Shown piece by piece: positions 18,616 through 27,326 of a stretch of DNA of 64,000 nucleotides (the stretch's first letter is position 1; every line of letters begins with the position of its first letter). Source of the stretch: Paraburkholderia sp. ZP32-5. GTDB taxonomy: Bacteria > Pseudomonadota > Gammaproteobacteria > Burkholderiales > Burkholderiaceae. Location of the stretch: contig NZ_JAJEJP010000002.1 of the NCBI RefSeq assembly GCF_021390495.1, positions 2,108,001 through 2,172,000 of the forward strand, read 5' to 3'. The notes below the pieces were generated by a model, which was given only the letters and a program-made list of their open reading frames with translations, did not search any database and was not told the origin of the DNA. The position numbers were made by a program, and so were the translations under genes.

Positions 18616-19320
18616 ATGACATCGAAACAGAGTGTTTTGCATACAATGCCGGCTTTGCCGGCTCGATCGCCGGACGACGTTTATCTGGCGATCAAGCAGT
18701 CGCTCGCCGATAGCCGCTATGGCGCAGGCCAATACCTGCGCGAGGAACAGTTGGCGAAAAGCCTCGGCGTCAGCCGTACTCCGGTGCGCGAAGCATTGCG
18801 GCGTCTGGGCGCCGAAGGCTGGGTCGAGATCAGGCCCAACTACGGCGTGCGAGTCAAAGCGTGGTCTTTGCAGGACGCGCGCGAGATATTCGAAGCGCGG
18901 ATTCTGATCGAGCCGTTTCTGGCCGGTCGCGCCGCGTTGAACATCGGCGCCGCGGAAATCGAGCGGCTCGACGCGCTCGCCGCGCATATGACGGCCATCA
19001 CGCAACGCCCTTCCACACCCGAAACGCTGGAAGCGTGGTTCGCCGCGAACGGCGAATTCCATTCGATCATCACCGCAGCCGCGGGTAACGCGCGGCTCGA
19101 CCGTTCATTGACGTCGATGAAGGAAACGCCGCTGATCAAGTGGACGTTCGATTCCTACAGCGACGAACACCGCGCAAGCAGCGCGCGCCAGCATGTGGAA
19201 ATCGTGCAGGCACTCGCGAATCGCAACGCCGCGTGGGCAGAAGCGATTACCCGTTGCCATATTCTCGCCGCCGAAAAGGCAGTACTCGACCGTTATCAAC
19301 GAGAACACTCTTCGCCGTAA
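18616..19320 (+). CDS. GntR family regulator with FCD domain
   Basis: This regulator has 234 residues from ATG 18616. A winged helix occupies about residues 20-85: LREEQLAKSLGVSRTPVREA and LRRLGAEGWVEIRPNYGVRV. An all-helical FCD ligand domain follows (EIFEARILIEPFLAGRAAL, FHSIITAAAGNARL). An alternative start at 18646 lies inside the second operator copy; neither has a good ribosome site. It is divergent from ligJ and upstream of the transporter, so it probably represses both directions until a pathway intermediate binds. Autoregulation is suggested by the operator over its own start. Confidence 0.9.
   Translation: MTSKQSVLHTMPALPARSPDDVYLAIKQSLADSRYGAGQYLREEQLAKSLGVSRTPVREALRRLGAEGWVEIRPNYGVRVKAWSLQDAREIFEARILIEPFLAGRAALNIGAAEIERLDALAAHMTAITQRPSTPETLEAWFAANGEFHSIITAAAGNARLDRSLTSMKETPLIKWTFDSYSDEHRASSARQHVEIVQALANRNAAWAEAITRCHILAAEKAVLDRYQREHSSP
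18637..18646. promoter_or_regulatory. Operator-like site 2, TTGCATACAA
   Basis: Second copy of the dyad; the 12-base match runs to 18648 and includes a possible gntR ATG at 18646. Its distance from site 1 is 62 bp, close to six helical turns, so both copies face the same side of the DNA. Confidence 0.5.
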
Positions 19321-19403
19321 CTCATCGCACTACCAGCACCACCGCACGACCGCACATTGCCGCAACACGAATAGCCGTCCCATAACGACGCAGGAGACGT
19401 GAA

Positions 19404-20819
19404 ATGCCGAGCACCGTGAACGCGGGTCCACGACTGGACAGATTGCCTATCTCCGGTTTTCACCGGCGCATCCTCTGGCTGATTGGCGGAGGCATGTTTC
19501 TCGACTCGTTCGATATCTACCTTGCCGGCGGCGTACTCGGCGCGCTGGCAAAGAGCGGCTGGTCGACGATGCAACTGAACGCGGCGTTTCTGTCGTCGAC
19601 GTTCGTGGGCATGCTATTGGGCGCATTCACCGCGGGTCTGCTCGGTGACGCGAAAGGCCGCAAATTTACCTATCAGTTCAATCTCGCGATCTTCGGCCTC
19701 GCTTCCGTTGCCGGTGCGCTCGCGCCGAACATGACGTGGCTGATCGTCTGCCGCTTCTTCATGGGCCTCGGGCTCGGCGCTGAAATCGTCGTTGGTTATG
19801 GTTCCGTCGGCGAATTCATTCCGCCGGCGGTGCGCGGCAAATGGTCCGCGTATCTGTCGCTGATCACGAACTCTGCGCTGTTCTTCTCGACGTTCATCGG
19901 CTATCTGATCATTCCGACGATCGGCTGGCGCGCGATGTTTGCAATCGTCGGCATCGGCGCGCTGATCGTGTGGGTGATTCGCAAGAGGATGCCGGAGTCG
20001 CCGCGCTGGCTCGAATCGAAAGGCCGTTATGACGAAGCCGATGCAATTCTTCGCCGGGCGGAAGCGGAATCGCAGACAGCGACAGGTCAGCCATTGCCGT
20101 CGTTCATACCGGCGTCTCCCGAATCGGCGGCTGCGACTTCTCGCTCCACTACGCTCGTCGAATTGTTCAAGGGTTCGCAGATTCGCCGCACACTGCTCGC
20201 GATTTCCGTGCAGATCGGCGTGAACGTCGTGATTTACGGCTTCATCGTCTGGGTGCCGACGTTCCTGATCAAGCAGGGGCTCGGCATGGCTTCATCGCTC
20301 GGTTATACGACGCTGATGTCACTCGGCGGTCCCGCGGGCGCGTTCCTCGGTGTGCTGATTGCCGATCGCGTCGGCCGCAAGAACGGTCTGATCGCGGTCG
20401 CCGTGATTGCCGCCGTGGTGGGCTGGGCGTACGGCAATTCGACCAATGTCGCGATGGCCACCGTACTCGGCTTCATGCTATTCACGCTGACCTACCTGAT
20501 GGTGGCACTCGGCATCGCCACGTATATCCCAGAGCTGTTTGCCACCGAAAACCGCATGCGGGCAAACGGCATTGCAGGCTGCGCGGGCCGTATCGCCGGC
20601 ATTCTCGCGCCGCAACTCGTGGTCGTCATGTATGCATCGGGCGGCGTCAAGAACGTGCTGTCGGTCATCGTCGGCGTGCTCGTCGTGATGGCGGCGATTC
20701 TCGCGATGTTCGGCATCGAAACGAACCGGCGCTCGCTCGAAGATATCGCGCCGCCGCCGACCGTCGATGCGGACACCGCGCTCGCCGCAGCGTCCGTCGC
20801 GCGCGAACCGCGTCGTTGA
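19404..20819 (+). CDS. MFS transporter (sugar/aromatic-acid porter type)
   Basis: This 471-residue inner-membrane transporter has about twelve helices. MFS signatures are GLLGDAKGRKF after helix 2 (loop 2-3), RFFMGLGLGAEIVVGYGSVGE, RMPESPRWLESKGRYDEA in the central loop, and GVLIADRVGRKNG in the second half. The early acidic helix GGMFLDSFDIYLAGGVLG resembles metabolite:H+ symporters for carboxylates and aromatic acids. AGGAG lies 8 nt before the ATG. It lies 84 bp after gntR and 56 bp before the PEP-mutase-like gene, so import of the pathway's aromatic acid or a tricarboxylate intermediate is likely. The substrate is not readable. Confidence 0.88.
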   Translation: MPSTVNAGPRLDRLPISGFHRRILWLIGGGMFLDSFDIYLAGGVLGALAKSGWSTMQLNAAFLSSTFVGMLLGAFTAGLLGDAKGRKFTYQFNLAIFGLASVAGALAPNMTWLIVCRFFMGLGLGAEIVVGYGSVGEFIPPAVRGKWSAYLSLITNSALFFSTFIGYLIIPTIGWRAMFAIVGIGALIVWVIRKRMPESPRWLESKGRYDEADAILRRAEAESQTATGQPLPSFIPASPESAAATSRSTTLVELFKGSQIRRTLLAISVQIGVNVVIYGFIVWVPTFLIKQGLGMASSLGYTTLMSLGGPAGAFLGVLIADRVGRKNGLIAVAVIAAVVGWAYGNSTNVAMATVLGFMLFTLTYLMVALGIATYIPELFATENRMRANGIAGCAGRIAGILAPQLVVVMYASGGVKNVLSVIVGVLVVMAAILAMFGIETNRRSLEDIAPPPTVDADTALAAASVAREPRR

Positions 20820-20875
20820 TCCGACATCCAGCCGACACATGAGTCGACCTTTCATCGTCATCAAACGGAGATAGC

Positions 20876-21748
20876 ATGAATGCACAGAACAAACGTCAGC
20901 AATTGAAGGCACGTCTCGCGCAAACGGAACTCGTTACCGCGCCCGGCATATTCGATCTGATCTCCGCGAAGATGGCCGACTCGATGCAGTTCGACTGTCT
21001 GTATATGACCGGCTTCGGTACCGTCGCGTCGTATCTCGGTCTCGCCGATGCGGGGCTCGCAACGTACACGGACATGGTCGATCGCGTCACCGCGTTTTGC
21101 GGCGCGACACATACGCCGATGATCTGCGACGGCGACACCGGCTATGGCGGTTTGCTGAATGTCGCGCACACAGTGCGCGGCTATGAACGCGCCGGCGCCG
21201 CGGGCATTCAGCTCGAAGATCAGGAGTTTCCGAAGAAGTGCGGACACACGCCGGGCCGCAAGGTGATCGCACTCGACGACATGGTGAAGAAGATCAAGGT
21301 CGCGGTCGAAACGCGTGAAGACGCGAACTTTCAGATCGTCGCGCGCACGGACTCGCGCACATCGCTCGGTCTCGACGAAGCATTGCGGCGCGGCGAAGCG
21401 TTCGCAAAAGCCGGCGCCGATGTGCTCTTTATCGAATCGCCCGAAAGCGTCGAAGAACTGGAAACGATTGCACGCACATTCGATACGCCGCTACTCGTGA
21501 ATATCGTCGAAGGCGGACGCACGCCGCAACTGACGCCCGCCGAATTGCAGAAGCTCGGCTTTTCGATTGCGATTTATCCGGCGTCCGGCTTTCTCGCGGT
21601 GGCGAAAGCGCTTCAGGATGTCTACGCGCAGATCCACGCGCGGCATGGCACCGCGCATGTGCAAAACAGCATGTATCCGTTCGCGGAGATGTGCAATCTG
21701 ATGGGCTTTCCCGCAGTCTGGCAGTTCGATCGCGAGCATGCCGAATGA
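20876..21748 (+). CDS. Isocitrate lyase/PEP mutase family enzyme (oxaloacetate decarboxylase or C-C lyase)
   Basis: This 290-residue TIM barrel of the PEP mutase/isocitrate lyase superfamily has APGIFDLISAKMADSM, YMTGFGTVAS, the metal motif CDGDTGYGG, and IQLEDQEFPKKCGHTPGR with the KKCGH catalytic loop. IVARTDSR and ADVLFIESPE follow. The intact Cys loop argues for a lyase. In this operon, oxaloacetate decarboxylation or cleavage of a substituted malate or citrate-like acid would fit. GGAG lies 6 nt before the ATG. The superfamily is certain; the reaction is inferred. Confidence 0.85.
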   Translation: MNAQNKRQQLKARLAQTELVTAPGIFDLISAKMADSMQFDCLYMTGFGTVASYLGLADAGLATYTDMVDRVTAFCGATHTPMICDGDTGYGGLLNVAHTVRGYERAGAAGIQLEDQEFPKKCGHTPGRKVIALDDMVKKIKVAVETREDANFQIVARTDSRTSLGLDEALRRGEAFAKAGADVLFIESPESVEELETIARTFDTPLLVNIVEGGRTPQLTPAELQKLGFSIAIYPASGFLAVAKALQDVYAQIHARHGTAHVQNSMYPFAEMCNLMGFPAVWQFDREHAE

Positions 21749-21862
21749 AAGCGCTCTGACAAAATTTTACGTCTGTCGCCAAGGTGATCGCGTAGCATAG
21801 CGAGGGCATGTGCTGCGAGCGCGATGCGCTCGCATTTGTCCTCTATCTGCGGAGATCTGGAA

Positions 21863-22264
21863 ATGAGTATTTTCGGTGACATCGTTCACAAACTGTTCGG
21901 CAAGGCCAAGCCGGACCAACCTCCCCCCGCCGCGGAACCGACGCCCGATCCGGCCGCCGCGCAAGCCGCGACACCCGACGCACCGGCTGCACCCGCACCG
22001 CTGACCGACGTCGACGTTGCCGCCGTGATGGATCAGCTCGTCAGCGAAAGCGGACAAACGCTGAACTGGCGCACGTCGATTGTCGATACGATGAAGGCGC
22101 TCGGTGTCGACAGCAGTCTCGATCACCGCAAGCAGCTCGCACAGGAATTGAAGTACAGCGGCGATATGAACGACTCGGCAAGCATGAACATCTGGCTGCA
22201 CAAGCAGGTGATGCAGGCACTCGCCGCGAATGGCGGCAAGCTGCCGCCGGATCTGGCGAACTGA
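21863..22264 (+). CDS. DUF3597 domain protein
   Basis: This small protein has 133 residues. A short amphipathic start MSIFGDIVHKLFGK is followed by a Pro/Ala-rich linker. The conserved DUF3597 domain follows (DVAAVMDQLVSESGQTLNWR, TMKALGVDSSLDHRKQLAQE, MNIWLHKQVMQALAANGG). The start at 21863 has GGAGA upstream; a longer frame from 21824 lacks one. The fold somewhat resembles LysM/BON partners in other bacteria, but function is unknown. It stands alone between the catabolic island and a convergent small gene. Confidence 0.85.
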   Translation: MSIFGDIVHKLFGKAKPDQPPPAAEPTPDPAAAQAATPDAPAAPAPLTDVDVAAVMDQLVSESGQTLNWRTSIVDTMKALGVDSSLDHRKQLAQELKYSGDMNDSASMNIWLHKQVMQALAANGGKLPPDLAN

Positions 22265-22278
22265 GCATTTGCTCTTAG

Positions 22279-22311
22279 GCACGGTTGTCCGGTTGAAGCG
22301 CACAACCGTGC
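22279..22311 (+). terminator. Stem-loop after DUF3597 gene
   Basis: GCACGGTTGT, a 13-nt loop, then ACAACCGTGC form a perfect 10-bp stem starting 15 bp after the stop codon. No T run follows, so it may be a weak terminator or an mRNA-stabilising structure. Confidence 0.45.
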
Positions 22312-22354
22312 ATCAAGCGCAGCAACACACAAAAGCCGCGCGTAAAGGTAACAC

Positions 22355-22374
22355 GAGGGCACTTAAATGCCCTC
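22355..22374. terminator. Short hairpin between convergent genes
   Basis: GAGGGCA-CTTAAA-TGCCCTC lies between the DUF3597 gene and the convergent small gene at 22411. The stem is 7 bp and T-richness is poor, so terminator function is tentative. Confidence 0.35.
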
Positions 22375-22410
22375 TCGCTTTGCAATTCGGAAGATACGGG
22401 AATGCGGCGG

Positions 22411-22683
22411 CTATTGCGCCGCAGTGAGCTTGAGTCCCGGCCGCAACGGCAGTGCGGCCTCTTGTGGACCCTTGCGTTCGTCCGACACCTGCTCGATACC
22501 TTTTCTCGTGACTTCTTCGAGAAAGGTCAGACGCGCACGGTAGTAATCAGCACGCAGTTGTGCGTCGAGCACAAGCTGTTCCGCCTGAAACAATTCCATG
22601 CGCAAGTTATTCAACGCGCGCTCGGCCTGTTTCTCGGGAGTAGGAGCATGTTGTGAAGCCCAGTTAGCAAGCCACCTCATCAT
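22411..22683 (-). CDS. Small coiled-coil protein of unknown function
   Basis: This 90-residue protein is not one I recognise. It starts MMRWLANWASQHAPTP and is then almost entirely helical, with heptad-like spacing (LRMELFQAEQLVLDAQLRAD, YRARLTFLEEVTRKGIEQV). It ends in a Pro-rich tail. A double ATG (22683 or 22680) follows AGGAGGG upstream, so it is probably translated. It stands alone, convergent with DUF3597. Confidence 0.65.
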   Translation of the reverse strand: MMRWLANWASQHAPTPEKQAERALNNLRMELFQAEQLVLDAQLRADYYRARLTFLEEVTRKGIEQVSDERKGPQEAALPLRPGLKLTAAQ

Positions 22684-22885
22684 GGTGAAGCCCTCCTTGG
22701 TTCAATGCTCTGCCGTGACAGGCTATCAAATTCCAGGCGGGACGTGTGTTAATTTGTCCCGGGCGTTGCTTATTGCACAAGCGACTGTATTCGAGCGCAC
22801 CATTTGCATGCCATCGCGCGATACTCGCATTCGCGACTGGGCACTTCCCGATTGATATCGACCGATACCGCGAGATCGCAGAGAA

Positions 22886-22912
22886 GAAAAAGCCCGCACA
22901 GGGAAGGCGGGC
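22886..22912 (-). terminator. Rho-independent terminator of the Na/Pi cotransporter gene
   Basis: On the minus strand, GCCCGC, a 9-nt loop and GCGGGC are followed at once by TTTTTCTTC, a textbook intrinsic terminator. It lies about 125 bp past the stop of the cotransporter gene. Confidence 0.8.
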
Positions 22913-23037
22913 CAAAACAACTCTCCGCTCACACGTGTCATGACCTTGACACGCCCAGAGTCTAGCTGTCGCCCGATGCGAACGTCAGTGCGTTTCCGAT
23001 CAGTTCCGCGCGAATGCAACGATCGTGAACTATCGCG

Positions 23038-24735
23038 CTAACCTTCGTGAAGCGGCTCGACATTCTTCGCGACGGCTCTCGCGAATTGCGTGATCTGCCG
23101 GCCCTGCTCGATCAGATCCATCGCGAGCCGGAACGTCACGACATCCCCTTTATCCGCCAGTTGAAGTTTCGCGAGCACGACCTGACGCGCGGTTGCGGCG
23201 AGTTTGTCGATCGCCGGCTTTTCATCGATAACCTTCGCGACTTCCGCCGGATCGGGCTGCTCGATCGTGCGGATCGCCTGTTCGAGATTGCAGATCACCG
23301 CATCGGTGAATTGCATGGTGGCAGCATCCCGCAAGCGAAGCAGATCGATCTGTTGCGTCAGTCTTTGCTGGCCCACCGTCATCAGCGTGGTGCGAACAAT
23401 ACCGCTGATGCTCTCGAGGTTGCTCGCGACTTGCGTAAGGCCGACTATCTGCTGACCTTCGTCTTCCGAATGTTGCTGTTGCGACAACTGGCCGATGTAG
23501 TGAAGAATTTCGGCCGCGAGCCGGTCGGCTTCCTTGTCCTGATCCAGCAGAAGATTGATCTCTTCCATCGTGCCGTTCGACACCATCTGCGAGCCGCCGC
23601 GCACGATATCGAGTACCTGCGCGCCGAGCCGCGTCAATTCGATGCGTATGCGCTGCAATCCCAGCGCGGGCACGGTCAGCGATGCTTCGTCGAGATACAG
23701 CGCATCGCCCGCGGGCTTGGCTGCCTGCGCACGCTTCGGCACGATGAATTGCGCGAAGCGTGCGATCGGACCGGTGAACCAGATCAGGATCAGCGTGCTT
23801 GCCACACTGAAGATCGTATGGGCATTGGCCACCTGTCGCGGCGCCTCGGCCGCGAGCCGCGCGTTGCCTTGCAGCTCCGGAAAGGACGGCGAGATAAAGC
23901 GCACGAAGTCCGCCATTTGCGGAATCAGAAAAATGCCGACCACGACGCCAAACAGATTGAAGATCAGATGCACGATGCCTACCTGCACCGCTTCGGGCGG
24001 CTTGCCGATCGATGCCAGCAGCGCGGTACCACAGGTGCCCACGTTCGCGCCGAAAATCAGCGTAATGGCCGCTTCGAGCGGCATCAGACCTTGCCCGCTC
24101 AACGCAATCACGATCCCGAGCGTCGCCGCGGAGCTTTGCACGATCGCGGTGAACACCGCGCCGACGATGATGCCCATCAACGGATTGCGCATGTCCTGCA
24201 TCGCGTCGATAAACGGCTGATACGTGCGCAGCGGATGAGTCGCCTGGCCCATCAGCTGGATGCCGAGAAACAGCAACCCGAGCCCCATGACCACGCGCCC
24301 GATCTGTACCAGCAATTCACGGCGGCCGAATGCATGCAGCACGAAGCCGATCGCGAGCATGAACGGAGTCAGCCGCGATACGTCGAACGCGACGATCTGC
24401 GCGGTGATGGTCGAGCCGATGTTCGCGCCCATGATCATCGGCACCGCCTGGCCCAGCGTCATCAGCCCGGCGGACACGAAGCCGACCATCAGCACCGTCG
24501 TGATGGTCGACGAATTGAGCAGCGCGGTCACCGCGGCGCCTGCCGCCATGCCGCGAAACCGGTTGGCGGTCAGCACGCCGAGCAGCGACTGTAGTTTCGC
24601 GCCGGCGATCGCCTTCAGGCCACCGGTCATGAACTCGAGGCCGAGAAGAAACAGCGCAAGGCCGCCGATCAGCAAGCCGCATATCTCGACGAGGTTCAGC
24701 CTGACCGGGTCCATCTCTGCCAGATACGAAGTCAT
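23038..24735 (-). CDS. Na/phosphate cotransporter family protein with PhoU-like domain
   Basis: This protein has about 565 residues. The N-terminal membrane half carries two inverted Na/Pi repeats with the QSS-type signatures AVTALLNSSTITTVLMVGFV and FTAIVQSSAATLGIVIALSG, plus GANIGSTITAQ and GANVGTCGTALL. The C-terminal 200 residues are helical and PhoU-like. It probably mediates phosphate efflux or Na-coupled phosphate movement, as YjbB does. I chose ATG 24735, with AAGG about 9 nt upstream, over GTG 24768. It is monocistronic, with a strong terminator downstream. Confidence 0.9.
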   Translation of the reverse strand: MTSYLAEMDPVRLNLVEICGLLIGGLALFLLGLEFMTGGLKAIAGAKLQSLLGVLTANRFRGMAAGAAVTALLNSSTITTVLMVGFVSAGLMTLGQAVPMIMGANIGSTITAQIVAFDVSRLTPFMLAIGFVLHAFGRRELLVQIGRVVMGLGLLFLGIQLMGQATHPLRTYQPFIDAMQDMRNPLMGIIVGAVFTAIVQSSAATLGIVIALSGQGLMPLEAAITLIFGANVGTCGTALLASIGKPPEAVQVGIVHLIFNLFGVVVGIFLIPQMADFVRFISPSFPELQGNARLAAEAPRQVANAHTIFSVASTLILIWFTGPIARFAQFIVPKRAQAAKPAGDALYLDEASLTVPALGLQRIRIELTRLGAQVLDIVRGGSQMVSNGTMEEINLLLDQDKEADRLAAEILHYIGQLSQQQHSEDEGQQIVGLTQVASNLESISGIVRTTLMTVGQQRLTQQIDLLRLRDAATMQFTDAVICNLEQAIRTIEQPDPAEVAKVIDEKPAIDKLAATARQVVLAKLQLADKGDVVTFRLAMDLIEQGRQITQFARAVAKNVEPLHEG

Positions 24736-24963
24736 CCTGATGTGCCTTTTTAGTGACGTGAAATGCACGGATAGAACTGCGGACGGCTCGACGCCCGGGC
24801 CGGTGCTGGCGCAACGAATGGCTGCTGCGCCTGTGTCCTGGGCAGGTACTTCAGTAGATTAAGAAAAAGCGTGCGCCCAGGCAAGGGATCGCGCAGCAAG
24901 GCCGGCATCGGATTACCGCGGGCAAACAGCTATCTGACACGTGTTAAGAAAACCCTGAGTTCG

Positions 24964-25263
24964 TCACCCGCCGACGCGCGTTCCATCGGCGAACACCTGC
25001 TTCCAGATCAGGATACGCACCGACTTGCGCAAGCCGGTCGGCCAGAACGGATCATCATGAACGAGCCGCTCGACCTGTTCGTGGGTGTTCGCTTCGACGA
25101 GCCATAAGCCGCCGTCCGCGGCACCATCCGCGTGACGCAGCGGGCCCGCCGCGACGATCGCCGCGGCATTGCGTTCGAGGAATTGCAGATGCGCATCCAT
25201 GTGCCGCCGTCGCAATTCATCGGCGTGTTCGGCATGATCTTCGAATAGAACCGCAAATAGCAT
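24964..25263 (-). CDS. YciI family protein
   Basis: This 99-residue ferredoxin-like-fold protein begins MLFAVLFEDHAEHADELR, followed by RRHMDAHLQFLER and LWLVEANTHEQVERLVHDDPF, where the conserved HDDPF lies. The family includes chlorocatechol-pathway enzymes (TftG) and proteins of unknown role, so no reaction is assigned. AGGAG lies 8 nt before the start. It is divergent from the LysR gene, which may control it. Confidence 0.88.
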   Translation of the reverse strand: MLFAVLFEDHAEHADELRRRHMDAHLQFLERNAAAIVAAGPLRHADGAADGGLWLVEANTHEQVERLVHDDPFWPTGLRKSVRILIWKQVFADGTRVGG

Positions 25264-25358
25264 TACCGTGCTCCTGTTTCCCGTTGGTTGAGACAGTCGA
25301 GCTTAGTGCGGCATCATGCGTGTCTCAAGCCGGAAAACCGCAGCACGGGTCTGCAAAA

Positions 25359-26249
25359 ATGCCTGCATTCGATTGGAACGATCTCCAGTATGTTCTTGCC
25401 GTCGCTCGTGACGGCTCGCTCGCCGCGGTCGCGCGGCGCCTGAAAGTCGACCCGACCACGGTCGGGCGGCGGCTGCGCGCGATCGAAGCGGCGCTCGGCG
25501 CGAAGCTGTTCGAACGCGATAGCGACGGGCAGATGCGCGCGACCGATGCGGGCCGCATCGTGATCCAGCGCACGCAAACGATCGAAGCGGAGATCGGCAA
25601 TCTCGATGCGGCCGTCCGCACGCACGACGTTGCGGTACGCGGCACGGTGCGGCTCACCGCGGTGCCGGTGCTGATCAACCGGGTTCTGATGCCGGCGTTG
25701 CCGGCGCTGATCGCACGACATCCCGAACTGAACATCGAACTCGTTGCCGACCATCGCGATCTGAACCTGCCGCGTCGCGATGCGGACATCGCGGTGCGTC
25801 TCGCGAGACCGGGCAACGAGGCGGGCGAGCGGATCGTCGCGCGCAGGATCGGCATGCTGGCCTATGCGGTCTATGCCGCGGCGAATTGCGCCGACCCTCA
25901 CGCATTGCCATGGCTGACCTACGAGGCCGGCATGCGCCACCTGCCTCAGGCGCAGTGGATCGCGCGCGTGGCCGACAGCGACGGCGGCCTCGCCGCGGTG
26001 GTCGCGAACGACGCCGAAGCACTGCTGCAAGGGGTTCAGGCAGGGCTCGGGCGATCGCTGCTGCCCTGCATCGTCGCGGATCGCACGCCGGGCCTCGTGC
26101 GTTTGCCGCACGATCATCACGCGCCGCCCGAGCGCGAAATCTGGACGCTCACTCATCCGGATGTGCGGCCTCTCGCGCGAATCTCCGCGGTGCTGGCGTG
26201 GCTCGACGCGATCGTCGCAACGCCTTATGCGATGTCGGCCGCGACGTAG
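25359..26249 (+). CDS. LysR family transcriptional regulator
   Basis: This regulator has about 296 residues. The N-terminal winged helix is PAFDWNDLQYVLAVARDGSL with VARRLKVDPTTVGRRLRAIE, and the ligand domain follows. The valine/threonine recognition helix (PTTVGRRLR) is of the common variant type. ATG 25359 is preferred because the reading frame from 25284 has an unconserved extension; the ribosome site is weak. It is divergent from the YciI gene, so that gene is the likely target. The co-inducer is unknown. Confidence 0.88.
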   Translation: MPAFDWNDLQYVLAVARDGSLAAVARRLKVDPTTVGRRLRAIEAALGAKLFERDSDGQMRATDAGRIVIQRTQTIEAEIGNLDAAVRTHDVAVRGTVRLTAVPVLINRVLMPALPALIARHPELNIELVADHRDLNLPRRDADIAVRLARPGNEAGERIVARRIGMLAYAVYAAANCADPHALPWLTYEAGMRHLPQAQWIARVADSDGGLAAVVANDAEALLQGVQAGLGRSLLPCIVADRTPGLVRLPHDHHAPPEREIWTLTHPDVRPLARISAVLAWLDAIVATPYAMSAAT

Positions 26250-26483
26250 CGAGACACAGCCAATGCGGCCCACGGCGATCGATCTTCAGACACCCTGCTC
26301 TGAAGTATTCACTTCGTATTGATGTCAACCGTTGCGCGGTCAATCAACGCTTGTGCTACCGACTCGACTTGGCAGTTAACCCGTAGGTGAAAATGCTCAT
26401 CGTGCCGCCCGCTGGCGGGTGCCAATAATATCTCCATCCTCCAGACAAACCCGCTCTAATTTCACCCGAAAGAAGGAGGACTT

Positions 26484-27224
26484 ATGGCAAATCGCATTGC
26501 CTACGTAACTGGCGGTATGGGCGGTATCGGCACCGCAATCTGTCAGCGCTTGCACAAAGAAAATTTCACGGTCATCGCGGGATGCGGCCCGAACTCGGCA
26601 CGCAAAGCCCGATGGCTCGACGAACAGAAAGCGCTTGGCTACAACTTCGTTGCTTCCGAAGGTAACGTCGCGGATTGGGAATCCACGGTGAAGGCGTTCG
26701 AGAAAGTCAAAAAGGAAGTCGGCGAAATCGACGTGCTGGTCAACAACGCGGGCATCACGCGCGACGGCATGTTCCGCAAGATGTCGCACGAAGACTGGGT
26801 CGCGGTGATCGACACCAACCTGACGAGCCTGTTCAACGTGACCAAGCAGGTCATCGAGGGCATGGTCGAGCGAGGCTGGGGCCGCATCGTCAACATCTCG
26901 TCGGTCAATGGTCAGAAAGGCCAGTTCGGACAAACCAACTACTCGACCGCGAAGGCCGGCATTCACGGCTTTACGATGGCACTGGCGCAGGAAGTAGCCA
27001 CCAAGAACGTGACCGTCAACACCGTGTCGCCCGGCTATATCGGCACCGACATGGTCAAGGCGATCCGCCCCGAAGTGCTGGAAAAAATCGTCGCGACAAT
27101 TCCGGTGCGCCGGCTCGGCACGCCGGAAGAAATTGCGTCGATCGTCGCATGGATCTCATCGGATCAGGCGGGCTTTGCAACGGGAGCGGATTTCTCGTTG
27201 AACGGCGGTCTCCATATGGGCTAG
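26484..27224 (+). CDS. phaB: Acetoacetyl-CoA reductase (PhaB)
   Basis: This 246-residue short-chain dehydrogenase reduces acetoacetyl-CoA to (R)-3-hydroxybutyryl-CoA with NADPH for polyhydroxybutyrate synthesis. The cofactor loop is VTGGMGGIGTAIC, then VNNAGITRDGMFRKM. The catalytic Ser-Tyr-Lys set is ISSVNGQKGQFGQTNYSTAK, and the C-terminus is FSLNGGLHMG. These details are typical of PhaB rather than FabG. AAGGAGG lies about 6 nt before the ATG. phaC and phaA are not adjacent, so it is an orphan copy followed by a stem-loop. Confidence 0.92.
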   Translation: MANRIAYVTGGMGGIGTAICQRLHKENFTVIAGCGPNSARKARWLDEQKALGYNFVASEGNVADWESTVKAFEKVKKEVGEIDVLVNNAGITRDGMFRKMSHEDWVAVIDTNLTSLFNVTKQVIEGMVERGWGRIVNISSVNGQKGQFGQTNYSTAKAGIHGFTMALAQEVATKNVTVNTVSPGYIGTDMVKAIRPEVLEKIVATIPVRRLGTPEEIASIVAWISSDQAGFATGADFSLNGGLHMG

Positions 27225-27232
27225 TGCAAGCG

Positions 27233-27253
27233 GCGCCGCACGTCGTGCGGCGC
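27233..27253 (+). terminator. Stem-loop after phaB
   Basis: GCGCCGCAC-GTC-GTGCGGCGC, a perfect 9-bp GC stem with a 3-nt loop, starts 9 bp after the phaB stop. No T run follows. Confidence 0.55.
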
Positions 27254-27326
27254 AACTGCTTGCCGTTGCGATGCCCATCTTCAGGTTCACTGATGTCGCG
27301 GCCCGGCGCAAGCCGGCCGCGTCAGT

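Noticed and set aside
23047..24594. Long open frame antisense to the Na/Pi cotransporter gene
   Set aside because: Composition is Arg/His/Gln-rich without motifs, whereas the minus-strand frame encodes a clear transporter.
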